Assembly: GCA_051747985.1 (NCBI GenBank)
Contig: JBNJGU010000186.1
Location: forward strand, 1 to 5,717
Direction of reading: 5' to 3'
Source: PWQG01 sp051747985
GTDB taxonomy: Bacteria; Pseudomonadota; Gammaproteobacteria; Pseudomonadales; Pseudohongiellaceae
DNA: 5,717 nucleotides
Both the position numbers and the translations under genes were made by a program. The notes under the pieces were generated by a model. It did not search any database, was not told the origin of the DNA, and saw nothing but the letters and a program-made list of their open reading frames with translations. Shown piece after piece: positions 1 to 5,717 of the stretch (within the stretch, counting starts at the first letter, position 1; the number at the start of each line of letters is the position of its first letter).

Positions 1-250
1 TGTCCGCGACAATCAGGTGCAGGACCAGGATATTGAACTGTGGCACCCGGGCCGACGATTGAGCCGTCTGAGCCTGTGGCCACTGTTCGTGTATGAATCC
101 AGCCTGGACCCGGACCGTACCCGTTTCACGGTGCTGGATCTGTTCCTGTTTTCGCTGTTTTCCTATGAACGCGAGGCGGGTGAACGCGAGTACAGTGTTC
201 TGGGCCTGTTCCGCACCGCCAGTGGTTATGGCGAATTGCTGGAGGAATGA
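1..250 (+). CDS. C-terminal part of an unrecognised protein with WPLF-type aromatic repeats
   Basis: The reading frame is open from base 2 to the TGA at 248-250, so about 82 C-terminal residues of a longer protein are visible. The GTG at 17 is only an internal in-frame codon, because the frame continues upstream without a stop. The visible part has a loosely repeated pattern: LWPLFVYES, then an acidic or basic turn, then RFTVLDLFLF, followed by SLFSYEREAGEREYSVLGLF. This can be read as two copies of an aromatic strand, a polar turn and a second strand, which would fit a beta-rich repeat protein. I do not recognise the family and assign no function. Its stop codon overlaps the start of the next gene (ATGA), and GGAGG sits just before that start, so the two are probably co-transcribed and translationally coupled. 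The protein may work at the membrane or envelope with the exported proteins that follow, but that is inferred only from the neighbours. Confidence 0.7.
   Translation, partial: VRDNQVQDQDIELWHPGRRLSRLSLWPLFVYESSLDPDRTRFTVLDLFLFSLFSYEREAGEREYSVLGLFRTASGYGELLEE
241..245 (+). promoter_or_regulatory. Ribosome binding site for the first propeller gene
   Basis: GGAGG lies inside the last codons of the upstream gene. It is 1 base before the ATG at 247 and 4 bases before a second in-frame ATG at 250. The second spacing is closer to the usual range, so the true start may be the second Met. The two options differ by one residue and do not affect the signal peptide. Confidence 0.6.
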
Positions 251-1800
251 TGGTCCCGTCCTGGCTGCATCAATGTCTGTTCTGCTTTGCTCTTCTCGGC
301 AGCACACCCCTGCTGGCGCAGAATTACACGGCATCGGAGCTGCCCGCGCCCGAATGGCCGGATGAGTGGGTGACCGGGGACATGAATGGCAACGGCCGGC
401 TGGACCTGATTCTGCCGGTATGGTCCCCCGAGCGGGGCCGGCAATTGGAAATCTACCTGCAACAGGCCGACGGGCGCTTTTCTGCGCAGGCCTCGCGCAC
501 GGTCGACATCCGCCCGGACATCATTGCCGTCAGCCTGGCCGATGTCCGGCCCCTGCCCGGCCAGGAGTTGATCCTGATCAGCCACTCCGCGGTCTACAGC
601 CTCAGCAGTATGCTGCCGGGTTATGACAACAACCTGGAACGACTGTTCGACTGGGCATTCATCGCTTCGGTACCGGACCGCCAGCGCACGCTGTTCCTGC
701 CGCCGGCACGGGACATCACCGGCAATGGCCGACTGGACCTGCTGCTTCCCGGCCGCGAACGCTACGGCCTGTTCACCTTGAGGGACGATGGCCGTTTCGA
801 TGCCCTGCATCAATTCAGTACCGAAAACGAGGACCTGGAACCCGAGGACCTGCCGCTCAACACCGGGCGCTTCGATACCGAAATCACCCTCAACGCGCGC
901 GACGGCCTGTCGGTCCGTATCGTACCCCGCTCCAATTCCCTGTTCGAAGACTTTCTGCAAGACCGTCGTGGTCAGCAACAGAACCGGGACAACCTGCTTG
1001 AGTTCCGTCACCGCATGGCCGGGGCGGTCAGCGCCCCACTCCACTCCGGGGCGGGTCGGGACATCCTCTTTACCAATGTGGGGGACGACCTTCGGGCCCG
1101 TATCAACACCCTCTCGGTGCGGGAAGCCGGCGATCAGGCACGCATCGAGCACTGGCATGCGCCGGCCAACGATTCCGGAGACTACCGCCTGCTGGATGTC
1201 ACCGGCAACGGCCGGATGGACCTGATCCGGATCGAGGACGACGAGGATGACTGGGATGTGCATTTCTATCGCAACCGCGAGGGGCGTTTCGACTTTGAGC
1301 AACCCGATCAGATCATGCGTTTCAGTGGCTATGACCTGCGGGTGAACGCACTGGACATCAGTGGGAACGGACAGCCCGAACTGGCCGTGACCTATTATAC
1401 GATTCCGGCCACGGCAGCCCTGCGCAACGCCGGCATCGACCGCGTGCAACTGATCTACGGGGCTGCCGACGGCGACCAGGGACTGTTCAATACCCGGCCC
1501 GACTCGCGTCATGAGGAACGTTTTTCCGCCGATGCCGTGCGCGGCCTGTCCGAACCCATCCACCTGGCCGCCGACCTCGACGGGGACGGCCGCAAGGATG
1601 CACTCTATCTGACGGCGGACGGCATCCTGGCGGCCAGCCGCGTGGATGACAATCTGGCCATCAGTAGCGACTCTTTCTGGCAGTATGTGCCCAATCGCAC
1701 CATCACCGGCTTTGATGTGCTCGACCTGAATGCCAACGGCCGTCCGGATCTGCTACTGCATCACTCCAACGCAACCACCGTACTGATGTCAGCACCATGA
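247..1800 (+). CDS. Exported FG-GAP/VCBS-repeat beta-propeller protein A
   Basis: The 517-residue product starts at the first of two adjacent ATGs. Its N-terminus looks like a Sec signal peptide: a hydrophobic core at about residues 10-23 and a likely cleavage after Ala24 in PLLA-QN. The n-region lacks Lys/Arg and there is no lipobox, so a soluble periplasmic or secreted protein is expected. The body carries six calcium-binding-type loops of the pattern D-x-x-G/A-N/D-G-x-x-D/E, starting at residues 45, 156, 317, 370, 443 and 493. Each is followed by a hydrophobic strand (for example LDLILPV, LDLLLPG, MDLIRIE). Two more repeat-like units, near residues 98-120 and 268-285, lack an intact loop. 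That gives about eight units, consistent with an integrin-alpha-like seven- or eight-bladed propeller. Such domains usually mediate binding rather than catalysis, and I see no enzyme motif. A strongly acidic patch lies at 330-337. The gene overlaps both neighbours by 4 bases. The fold is a confident call; the ligand and role are unknown. Confidence 0.85.
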   Translation: MMVPSWLHQCLFCFALLGSTPLLAQNYTASELPAPEWPDEWVTGDMNGNGRLDLILPVWSPERGRQLEIYLQQADGRFSAQASRTVDIRPDIIAVSLADVRPLPGQELILISHSAVYSLSSMLPGYDNNLERLFDWAFIASVPDRQRTLFLPPARDITGNGRLDLLLPGRERYGLFTLRDDGRFDALHQFSTENEDLEPEDLPLNTGRFDTEITLNARDGLSVRIVPRSNSLFEDFLQDRRGQQQNRDNLLEFRHRMAGAVSAPLHSGAGRDILFTNVGDDLRARINTLSVREAGDQARIEHWHAPANDSGDYRLLDVTGNGRMDLIRIEDDEDDWDVHFYRNREGRFDFEQPDQIMRFSGYDLRVNALDISGNGQPELAVTYYTIPATAALRNAGIDRVQLIYGAADGDQGLFNTRPDSRHEERFSADAVRGLSEPIHLAADLDGDGRKDALYLTADGILAASRVDDNLAISSDSFWQYVPNRTITGFDVLDLNANGRPDLLLHHSNATTVLMSAP

Positions 1801-3491
1801 AAACAGGACTGTCACATCGCCTGATCCCACTTCTGCTGTCCCTGCTCTGGACCAGTGCCCCCGCCCATGCCGATCTCGACGGGTACCGGCAGATCGACTT
1901 TCGCCTGCCGCCGGACACCGGACAACTGCTGATCGTCGACGCCGACAACAACGGTCTTTCCGATCTGCTGGCCATTGCCGGCCATCGCCTCTCACTCTAC
2001 CGGCAGACAGCCGAGGAGGGTTTTGACTTCAACACACCGGATGCGGTGCTGGAACTGCCCGGACGCTCGGCCGGCTGGGACATCAGTCATGCCTATCCGG
2101 CCCTTCGGGACGGGGGTGCTGGTGATGCCGCGGTGATGAGCGTGGTTGCACTGATTGATGGCAACCGGGTCGGTCTCTGGCAACTGGAGAATGGCGAATT
2201 CGGCGACGAACATACCCTGCTGTCGGAGGTTGACGGGTTTCCGGGGCGGGGCGTGTATGCCCTGCACTTCTCCCGCGACCTCAACGACGACGGCCGCGAC
2301 GACCTGATCATCCCCGGTGCCGGGGCATTGAACCTCTACATGCGTAATGCCGACGGCAGCTATCAATCGCCCCGGCCGGTCCTGTCCGACATGCAGATCG
2401 ACAGCCGTCTGCACACCGGTGACCTGATCAACCGCAGTGTGAACCAGTCAGTACGCATTCCGATGCTGGAACTGCGCGACGTCAATGCGGACGGCCTGCC
2501 GGACCTGATCGTTGACACGGAAGAGCGCCTGGAAGTGTTTCTGGCCAACGCGCAGGGCGAAGAGGCCTATTTCCCCAATGCGGCGAGTTACGCCGTGGAC
2601 CGCACGGCAATCCGTGAGCGGCTGGGCGGTTTCGACGTCGACCAACTCGACTTCGCCAACCTCACCGGGATCCTCGCGCTGACTCACGAAGAGATTCTCG
2701 AAGACGTCAACGGGGACGGCATCGCTGATGCCCTGCTACGCGAAAGCGGCCGGGTGGCACTGTTTCTGGGCAACGAATCCGGCATCGATTTCAGCGCGCC
2801 CCAACAGATTCTTCGATCCGGCGGCAATGTGCTGACCACCTTCCTGCACGACGAGAACGGCAACGGACGGTCCGATCTCTGGCTGTGGCGGGTGGAACAG
2901 GTCTCGGTCGGAGACCTCTTCCTCTGGCTGGCGTTGTCGGGAAGCATCGACATCGAAGCCTTTGTCTACCACAACGAGGGGGATCAATTCGCGCGCCGGC
3001 CTGGACGCCGGATCACGGTCACATTGCGTTTTCCCTCCGCGGTACGCATGATCGGTTCGGTGCGCGACATCCGGGAGCGGGCGCGCTCGGTGGACCCGGT
3101 CATTCCCATGACCCGGGCCGACCTCGGCGAAGGCGAGTTGCAGGACCTGGTGGTGCTGTTCAACGAGCAGGTACGGATCTTCCGCAATGCGCTTGAACAG
3201 GAGCCCGCTTCCGACGAAGACCGCTTCCTGGCTTCACTGGACTACACTCGCAGCCGGGACGATTATGAAATCGACATCCGTCGCATGATCGATGACTTCG
3301 AAATCGACATCAATCGCGATCTGGACCGTGTACAGGACCGTACCGCGGACGCTGCTCTGCCCCTGCCCTTCGCACAGCAGCGCGGTGACGTCGCCGTCAA
3401 CGACCTGAACGCGGACGGCCGCGACGATGTTTTTCTGTTCCTGCAACGCAGCAATGAGGCGGTCACCGGCATGCTGCTTTTATCGGAATGA
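1797..3491 (+). CDS. Exported FG-GAP/VCBS-repeat beta-propeller protein B with 11-residue repeat insert
   Basis: The 564-residue product starts at an ATG overlapping the upstream stop (ATGA). No Shine-Dalgarno sequence is visible before it, so translation probably depends on coupling to the upstream gene. A textbook Sec signal peptide is present: Lys2 and Arg8, a leucine-rich core at 9-18, and probable cleavage after Ala26 in AHA-D. Six D-x-N-x-D/N-G-x-x-D calcium-type loops begin at residues 48, 161, 228, 303, 352 and 536. Degenerate units without the loop occur near 108-132 and 446-464. Many blades end in an aromatic strand such as LNLYMRN, VALFLGN or AFVYHN, typical of FG-GAP/VCBS repeats. 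Residues 490-510 hold two copies of an 11-residue charged unit (YEIDIRRMIDD and FEIDINRDLDR) between the last blades, perhaps a short helix or coiled coil. Protein A has the same layout, so the pair look like diverged paralogues that may act together. The function is unknown and no catalytic motif is seen. Confidence 0.85.
   Translation: MKTGLSHRLIPLLLSLLWTSAPAHADLDGYRQIDFRLPPDTGQLLIVDADNNGLSDLLAIAGHRLSLYRQTAEEGFDFNTPDAVLELPGRSAGWDISHAYPALRDGGAGDAAVMSVVALIDGNRVGLWQLENGEFGDEHTLLSEVDGFPGRGVYALHFSRDLNDDGRDDLIIPGAGALNLYMRNADGSYQSPRPVLSDMQIDSRLHTGDLINRSVNQSVRIPMLELRDVNADGLPDLIVDTEERLEVFLANAQGEEAYFPNAASYAVDRTAIRERLGGFDVDQLDFANLTGILALTHEEILEDVNGDGIADALLRESGRVALFLGNESGIDFSAPQQILRSGGNVLTTFLHDENGNGRSDLWLWRVEQVSVGDLFLWLALSGSIDIEAFVYHNEGDQFARRPGRRITVTLRFPSAVRMIGSVRDIRERARSVDPVIPMTRADLGEGELQDLVVLFNEQVRIFRNALEQEPASDEDRFLASLDYTRSRDDYEIDIRRMIDDFEIDINRDLDRVQDRTADAALPLPFAQQRGDVAVNDLNADGRDDVFLFLQRSNEAVTGMLLLSE
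3267..3311 (+). repeat. 33-base in-frame tandem repeat inside propeller gene B
   Basis: GAAATCGACATC occurs at 3267-3278 and again at 3300-3311, exactly 33 bases apart. It encodes EIDI in two successive 11-residue units, YEIDIRRMIDD and FEIDINRDLDR. The second unit differs mainly at polar positions, so the pattern seems kept at the protein level. An 11-residue period fits a hendecad-type helix, but two units are too few to be sure. Confidence 0.6.
3448..3482 (+). terminator. Possible intrinsic terminator overlapping the end of propeller gene B
   Basis: GCAGCA (3448-3453) pairs perfectly with TGCTGC (3472-3477). A short inner CGG/CCG pairing (3460-3462 with 3466-3468) lies inside it, and TTTTA follows directly. 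The structure lies within the last codons of the gene. The stem is short, with an internal loop, and the T run has only four bases, so this is a weak candidate. A Rho-dependent end is equally possible. Confidence 0.25.
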
Positions 3492-3494
3492 TCC

Positions 3495-3545
3495 ATGCAG
3501 AAAGCCGTCCTGATACTTTTCCTGTCAGCCCCGGCGACGCATTGA
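3495..3545 (+). other. 16-codon mini-ORF resembling a bare signal peptide
   Basis: An ATG three bases after the stop of propeller gene B opens a frame encoding MQKAVLILFLSAPATH before a TGA. The charged start, hydrophobic core and small residues resemble a signal peptide with nothing behind it. It could be a decayed start of a third exported gene in the operon, a tiny membrane peptide or chance. Only a weak GGA precedes it. I did not find an obvious continuation in the other frames. Confidence 0.15.
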
Positions 3546-3572
3546 CTCCAGCTGCGGCGTTGTGACGCATTG
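3536..3572 (+). repeat. Direct repeat GACGCATTG beside the HMA-gene promoter
   Basis: GACGCATTG occurs at 3536-3544 and 3564-3572, 28 bases apart, and each copy is soon followed by CCAGC. The second copy overlaps the proposed -35 element of the next gene. The spacing is near three helical turns, so it could be a regulator binding site, though chance or a small duplication is possible. Confidence 0.3.
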
Positions 3573-3599
3573 CCAGCGTAGCACCTTCCTCTCTATTCT
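3570..3599 (+). promoter_or_regulatory. Candidate sigma70 promoter for the HMA-TauE/SafE gene
   Basis: TTGCCA (3570-3575) and TATTCT (3594-3599) are separated by 18 bases. They match five of six and four of six positions of the sigma70 consensus. The start of transcription would be near 3606, giving a leader of about 50 bases. The position fits a gene that starts a new transcription unit after a 164-base gap. Confidence 0.4.
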
Positions 3600-3642
3600 T
3601 GAACCGGCTGCACAGCGGAAAGCTCAGGGCATCATCATTCGT

Positions 3643-3647
3643 GGAGA
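3643..3647 (+). promoter_or_regulatory. Ribosome binding site that fixes the HMA-gene start at 3656
   Basis: GGAGA lies 8 bases before the ATG at 3656, an ideal spacing. This favours that ATG over the in-frame TTG at 3599, which would add 19 residues unlike an HMA-domain N-terminus. Confidence 0.7.
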
Positions 3648-3655
3648 ACCACCCG

Positions 3656-4705
3656 ATGGCAGGGCAGAAGAAGATCACCATCCGGGTGACCGGCATGGTC
3701 TGTGGTGGCTGCGAGGACGCCGTGGAGCGTGCCCTGGGGAAACGGGAAGGTATCCAGCAGGTGCACGCCGACCATGTGGCGGAGCGCGTCACCATCACTG
3801 TTGACCCGGACCTCATTGACCGGGAAACGATTGCCGACGCGATCAACGAGGCGGGCTTCATCGCTCATGACCCCGACCCCGGGCCTTATCAGTCCGAGGC
3901 GCCGATCGCCACTTCCCCGCCCGCATCACCGGAACCGGTCCACGGTCACCGCCTTCGCAACCTCTTCCTTTTCGTTGTATTGCTCGTCGTCATCGGTGGC
4001 ATCGTACAATGGGGCCGCAGCATGATGCCGGACATCATGATGCAGCTCAACGCCGGTATCGGGTATACCACGCTGTTCCTGATCGGCTTCCTGACCGGTT
4101 TTCACTGCATCGGCATGTGCGGCAGCTTCGTGGTCAGCTACGCCTCGCGCACCCATTCCTTGAGACAGTCCGTGTTCTCGCACGCCGCCTATGGAAGCGG
4201 GAAAACGCTTTCCTACACGACATTCGGCGCCCTGTTCGGCCTGGCCGGCGCGCTGATCACGGTGACGCCGGCTCTGCGGGGCTACGCGGCCATTTTCGCG
4301 GGACTGTTCCTGCTGCTGTTCGGACTGAAAATGCTCAACATCATCCCCGCCATGCGCCTGCTCAACCCCCGTTTCCCCCGGGCCGTCACGAAGAAGGTCA
4401 CCGGCACACTGGAGCGCACCCGTCACCCCTTCGTGATCGGATGGCTGAACGGACTGTTGCTGGGCTGCGGTCCGCTGCAGGCGATGTACATCCTGGCGGC
4501 GGGCACGGGAAGCGCGACGGAGGGAGCGCTGATGCTGTTCCTCTTCGGCCTGGGCACGTTGCCGCCGCTGCTGGGCTTCGGGTTCTTTGCCAGCTATCTG
4601 TCACAGGCCTCGATCCATCAGATCGTGCGCGTCTCCGGCGTGCTTGTCATCATCATGGGTGCCTTGATGCTGGACCGGGGGGCGGGGATGCTGATGGCGG
4701 CGTGA
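3656..4705 (+). CDS. HMA-domain fused TauE/SafE (DsbD_2-like) membrane protein
   Basis: The 349-residue product has two parts. Residues 5-70 form a complete heavy-metal-associated domain with the metal-binding motif GMVCGGC (Cys16 and Cys19), as in copper chaperones and P-type ATPase N-termini. A Pro-rich linker (72-97) leads to a membrane segment at about 102-118. A six-helix domain follows, at roughly 136-160, 187-205, 208-228, 260-283, 288-312 and 324-342. It carries GFHCIGMCG (Cys151, Cys155) in its first helix and GLLLGCGPLQAMY (Cys271) in its fourth. Cysteines in helices 1 and 4 are typical of the DsbD/CcdA-like and TauE/SafE relatives often named sulfite exporter or heavy-metal transport protein. 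With a cytosolic HMA domain the protein would have seven membrane spans. It probably moves, or delivers reducing power for, copper or another soft metal; the substrate is not shown by the sequence. It appears to be transcribed alone from its own promoter and converges on ectD. The family call is strong and the function inferred. Confidence 0.92.
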   Translation: MAGQKKITIRVTGMVCGGCEDAVERALGKREGIQQVHADHVAERVTITVDPDLIDRETIADAINEAGFIAHDPDPGPYQSEAPIATSPPASPEPVHGHRLRNLFLFVVLLVVIGGIVQWGRSMMPDIMMQLNAGIGYTTLFLIGFLTGFHCIGMCGSFVVSYASRTHSLRQSVFSHAAYGSGKTLSYTTFGALFGLAGALITVTPALRGYAAIFAGLFLLLFGLKMLNIIPAMRLLNPRFPRAVTKKVTGTLERTRHPFVIGWLNGLLLGCGPLQAMYILAAGTGSATEGALMLFLFGLGTLPPLLGFGFFASYLSQASIHQIVRVSGVLVIIMGALMLDRGAGMLMAA

Positions 4706-4752
4706 TCACGACTTCCGAATACGACGGGACATGGTGCCCGGGATCGTGTTGT

Positions 4753-4766
4753 TTCCCATGCGGGAA
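4753..4766. terminator. Short hairpin in the convergent gap, possible terminator
   Basis: TTCCC-ATGC-GGGAA is a perfect 5-base stem with a 4-base loop, 48 bases after the stop of the HMA gene. No T run follows on either strand, so an intrinsic terminator is doubtful. Confidence 0.2.
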
Positions 4767-4776
4767 TCCCCCTCGT

Positions 4777-4807
4777 TGTGATCGATTGCATCACACCTAT
4801 CGAGGTG
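4777..4807. terminator. Two adjoining inverted repeats downstream of ectD, possible terminator
   Basis: TGTGAT and ATCACA (4777-4782 and 4790-4795) form a 6-base stem around 7 bases. CACCT and AGGTG (4794-4798 and 4803-4807) form a second stem around ATCG. The two share two bases, so they may be alternatives. They start 8 bases beyond the ectD stop on the minus strand. Neither has a T run. They may serve as a bidirectional end or an RNA-stabilising structure. Confidence 0.25.
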
Positions 4808-4814
4808 GTGTCCG

Positions 4815-5717
4815 TCAGCGCAGCGGGGCCACGCCCTGCCCGGCCAGCTCCGGGAAGTCATCATGCATGGTAAGGGCTTCGGTGCGCTCGCGGCTACCCA
4901 GGAACTCCGGACGACGCGATGGCGCGGCAAACGGCTCCTCCAGCGGGTTGTCCACGCTGTTGTAGACGAAGAACAGGTTAGAGCGTGGCCAGGGGGACAT
5001 GTTCTCATTCGAGGCATGAAGCGCATTGCACTCGAACAACAGCAGGGATCCGGCCGGCCCCTTGGGGGCGACAATGCCGCCACGCCTGGCCAGCTTTGCC
5101 AGGGTTGCCTGGTCCGGCACACCGACCTGCTGATTCTGTAACGACTTTTCCCAGTTCCGCTCCGGGGTCTCTCCGACGCAGGGCACGAAATAGTGATGCG
5201 AACCCGGAACCAGCATCAATGGTCCATTGAACTCGTTATTGTCGGTGAGCATGATCGAGGCGCTGACCGCTCGCATGCGCGGCATGCCGTCCTCGGCGTG
5301 CCAGGTCTCGAAATCCGAGTGCCACTGGAATCCGCTGCCCTCGAAACCGAACTTGTCGTTGATCCGCGACTGGTGGATGTACACCTCGCTACCGAGCAGC
5401 TGGCGCACCATGCCCAGTATCCGGGCATCCCGGGTGAGACGGTCAAAGAGCGTCGAGAGCTCATGCATGGCAAACACGGAGCGGATACGCCCACTTTTGG
5501 GGTCGGCGATGACCTTTTCATCCTGCATCAGCTCGGGGTCCGCCGCCATCTCCTTGAGTTCGTCGAAGAACGGAGCCACCCGGTCATAGGAAAAGAAACC
5601 CTCGAACCAGAGGAAACCATCCCGCTCGTAGCGGGAGAGCGCCACTTCATCCAGCGGCCCCTCCCATCGCCGCTCCTTGCGCGCATGGACGATCGGGTCC
5701 AGGCGCCGCAGCGGCTC
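4815..5717 (-). CDS. ectD: Ectoine hydroxylase EctD, N-terminus beyond the window
   Basis: EctD is a cytosolic, Fe(II)- and 2-oxoglutarate-dependent dioxygenase that turns ectoine into 5-hydroxyectoine, a compatible solute for salt and heat stress. Three hundred residues are visible, from EPLRRLDPIVHARKE to the TGA at 4815-4817. The frame is still open at the right edge. The GTG at 5645 is internal, since the preceding 24 codons match the known EctD N-terminal region. The EctD signature FQWHSDFETWHAEDGMP is present. The iron ligands are His (5319-5321), Asp two residues later (5313-5315) and a distal His (5016-5018), 101 residues after the first, as in characterised EctD enzymes. An Arg 11 residues beyond the distal His (4983-4985) is the expected 2-oxoglutarate anchor. 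The typical length of about 300-310 residues means only about 10 are missing. Nothing is broken, so the enzyme should be active. The promoter and any upstream ect genes lie outside the window. Confidence 0.97.
   Translation of the reverse strand, partial: EPLRRLDPIVHARKERRWEGPLDEVALSRYERDGFLWFEGFFSYDRVAPFFDELKEMAADPELMQDEKVIADPKSGRIRSVFAMHELSTLFDRLTRDARILGMVRQLLGSEVYIHQSRINDKFGFEGSGFQWHSDFETWHAEDGMPRMRAVSASIMLTDNNEFNGPLMLVPGSHHYFVPCVGETPERNWEKSLQNQQVGVPDQATLAKLARRGGIVAPKGPAGSLLLFECNALHASNENMSPWPRSNLFFVYNSVDNPLEEPFAAPSRRPEFLGSRERTEALTMHDDFPELAGQGVAPLR

Noticed and set aside
226..1563. Long minus-strand open frame of 445 codons
   Set aside because: It lies opposite propeller gene A, which has a signal peptide, repeats and good junctions. 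The antisense product resembles no protein and arises from GC-rich codon bias.
3582..3627. CueR-type operator (ACCTTCC with a later GGAA) upstream of the HMA gene
   Set aside because: The arms are far too widely spaced and the second arm is a poor match, so a MerR-family site is not supported.
3599..3655. TTG start extending the HMA protein by 19 residues
   Set aside because: The ATG at 3656 has a well-spaced GGAGA and begins right at the HMA domain; the TTG overlaps the candidate -10 element.
4777..4795. CRP-like site TGTGA...TCACA
   Set aside because: The half-sites are 9 bases apart instead of the required 6, and the site lies between two gene ends, not near a start.
4009..4965. Plus-strand open frame of 318 codons
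   Set aside because: It is an out-of-frame shadow of the HMA-TauE/SafE gene, rich in Arg, His and Pro, and runs into the opposite strand of ectD.
4863..5589. Several plus-strand open frames opposite ectD
   Set aside because: They are antisense shadows of a clearly recognised gene and have no ribosome binding site or family resemblance.
5643..5645. GTG as the start of ectD
   Set aside because: The 24 codons upstream are in frame and match the conserved EctD N-terminal region, so the start lies beyond the window.

Overview
The window is GC-rich, densely coding bacterial DNA with five genes. An ectoine hydroxylase gene, acidic exported proteins and the codon choice suggest a halophilic or halotolerant proteobacterium, most likely a gammaproteobacterium. 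That placement is an inference; there is no rRNA or other phylogenetic marker here.

Region 1 (1-3491, plus strand) is a tightly packed operon that enters from the left edge. It holds the C-terminal end of an unrecognised protein with repeated aromatic WPLF/SLF-YE motifs. Two related exported FG-GAP/VCBS-type beta-propeller proteins of 517 and 564 residues follow. Both junctions are 4-base ATGA overlaps, so translation is probably coupled. Each propeller protein has a Sec-type signal peptide and six intact Ca-binding-type D-x-N-G-N-G-x-x-D loops. The second also carries an 11-residue tandem repeat near its C-terminus. I recognise no named system here; this operon is the most likely undescribed part of the window.

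Region 2 (3492-3655) is a 164-base spacer with a 16-codon signal-peptide-like mini-ORF, a 9-base direct repeat, a plausible sigma70 promoter and a good ribosome binding site for the next gene.

Region 3 (3656-4705, plus strand) encodes a membrane protein that fuses a cytosolic heavy-metal-associated (HMA) domain to a TauE/SafE or DsbD-like transmembrane domain. A role in copper or another soft metal, or in thiol redox transfer, is likely.

Region 4 (4706-4814) is a convergent gap with three short inverted repeats. Region 5 (4815-5717, minus strand) is ectD, almost complete, with its first residues beyond the right edge. It makes 5-hydroxyectoine from ectoine. No ectABC genes lie in the window, so ectoine must be made elsewhere or imported.

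The three transcription units do not obviously act together. No stretch longer than 300 bases lacks a gene. I saw no tRNA, rRNA, CRISPR array, transposase or insertion-sequence end.
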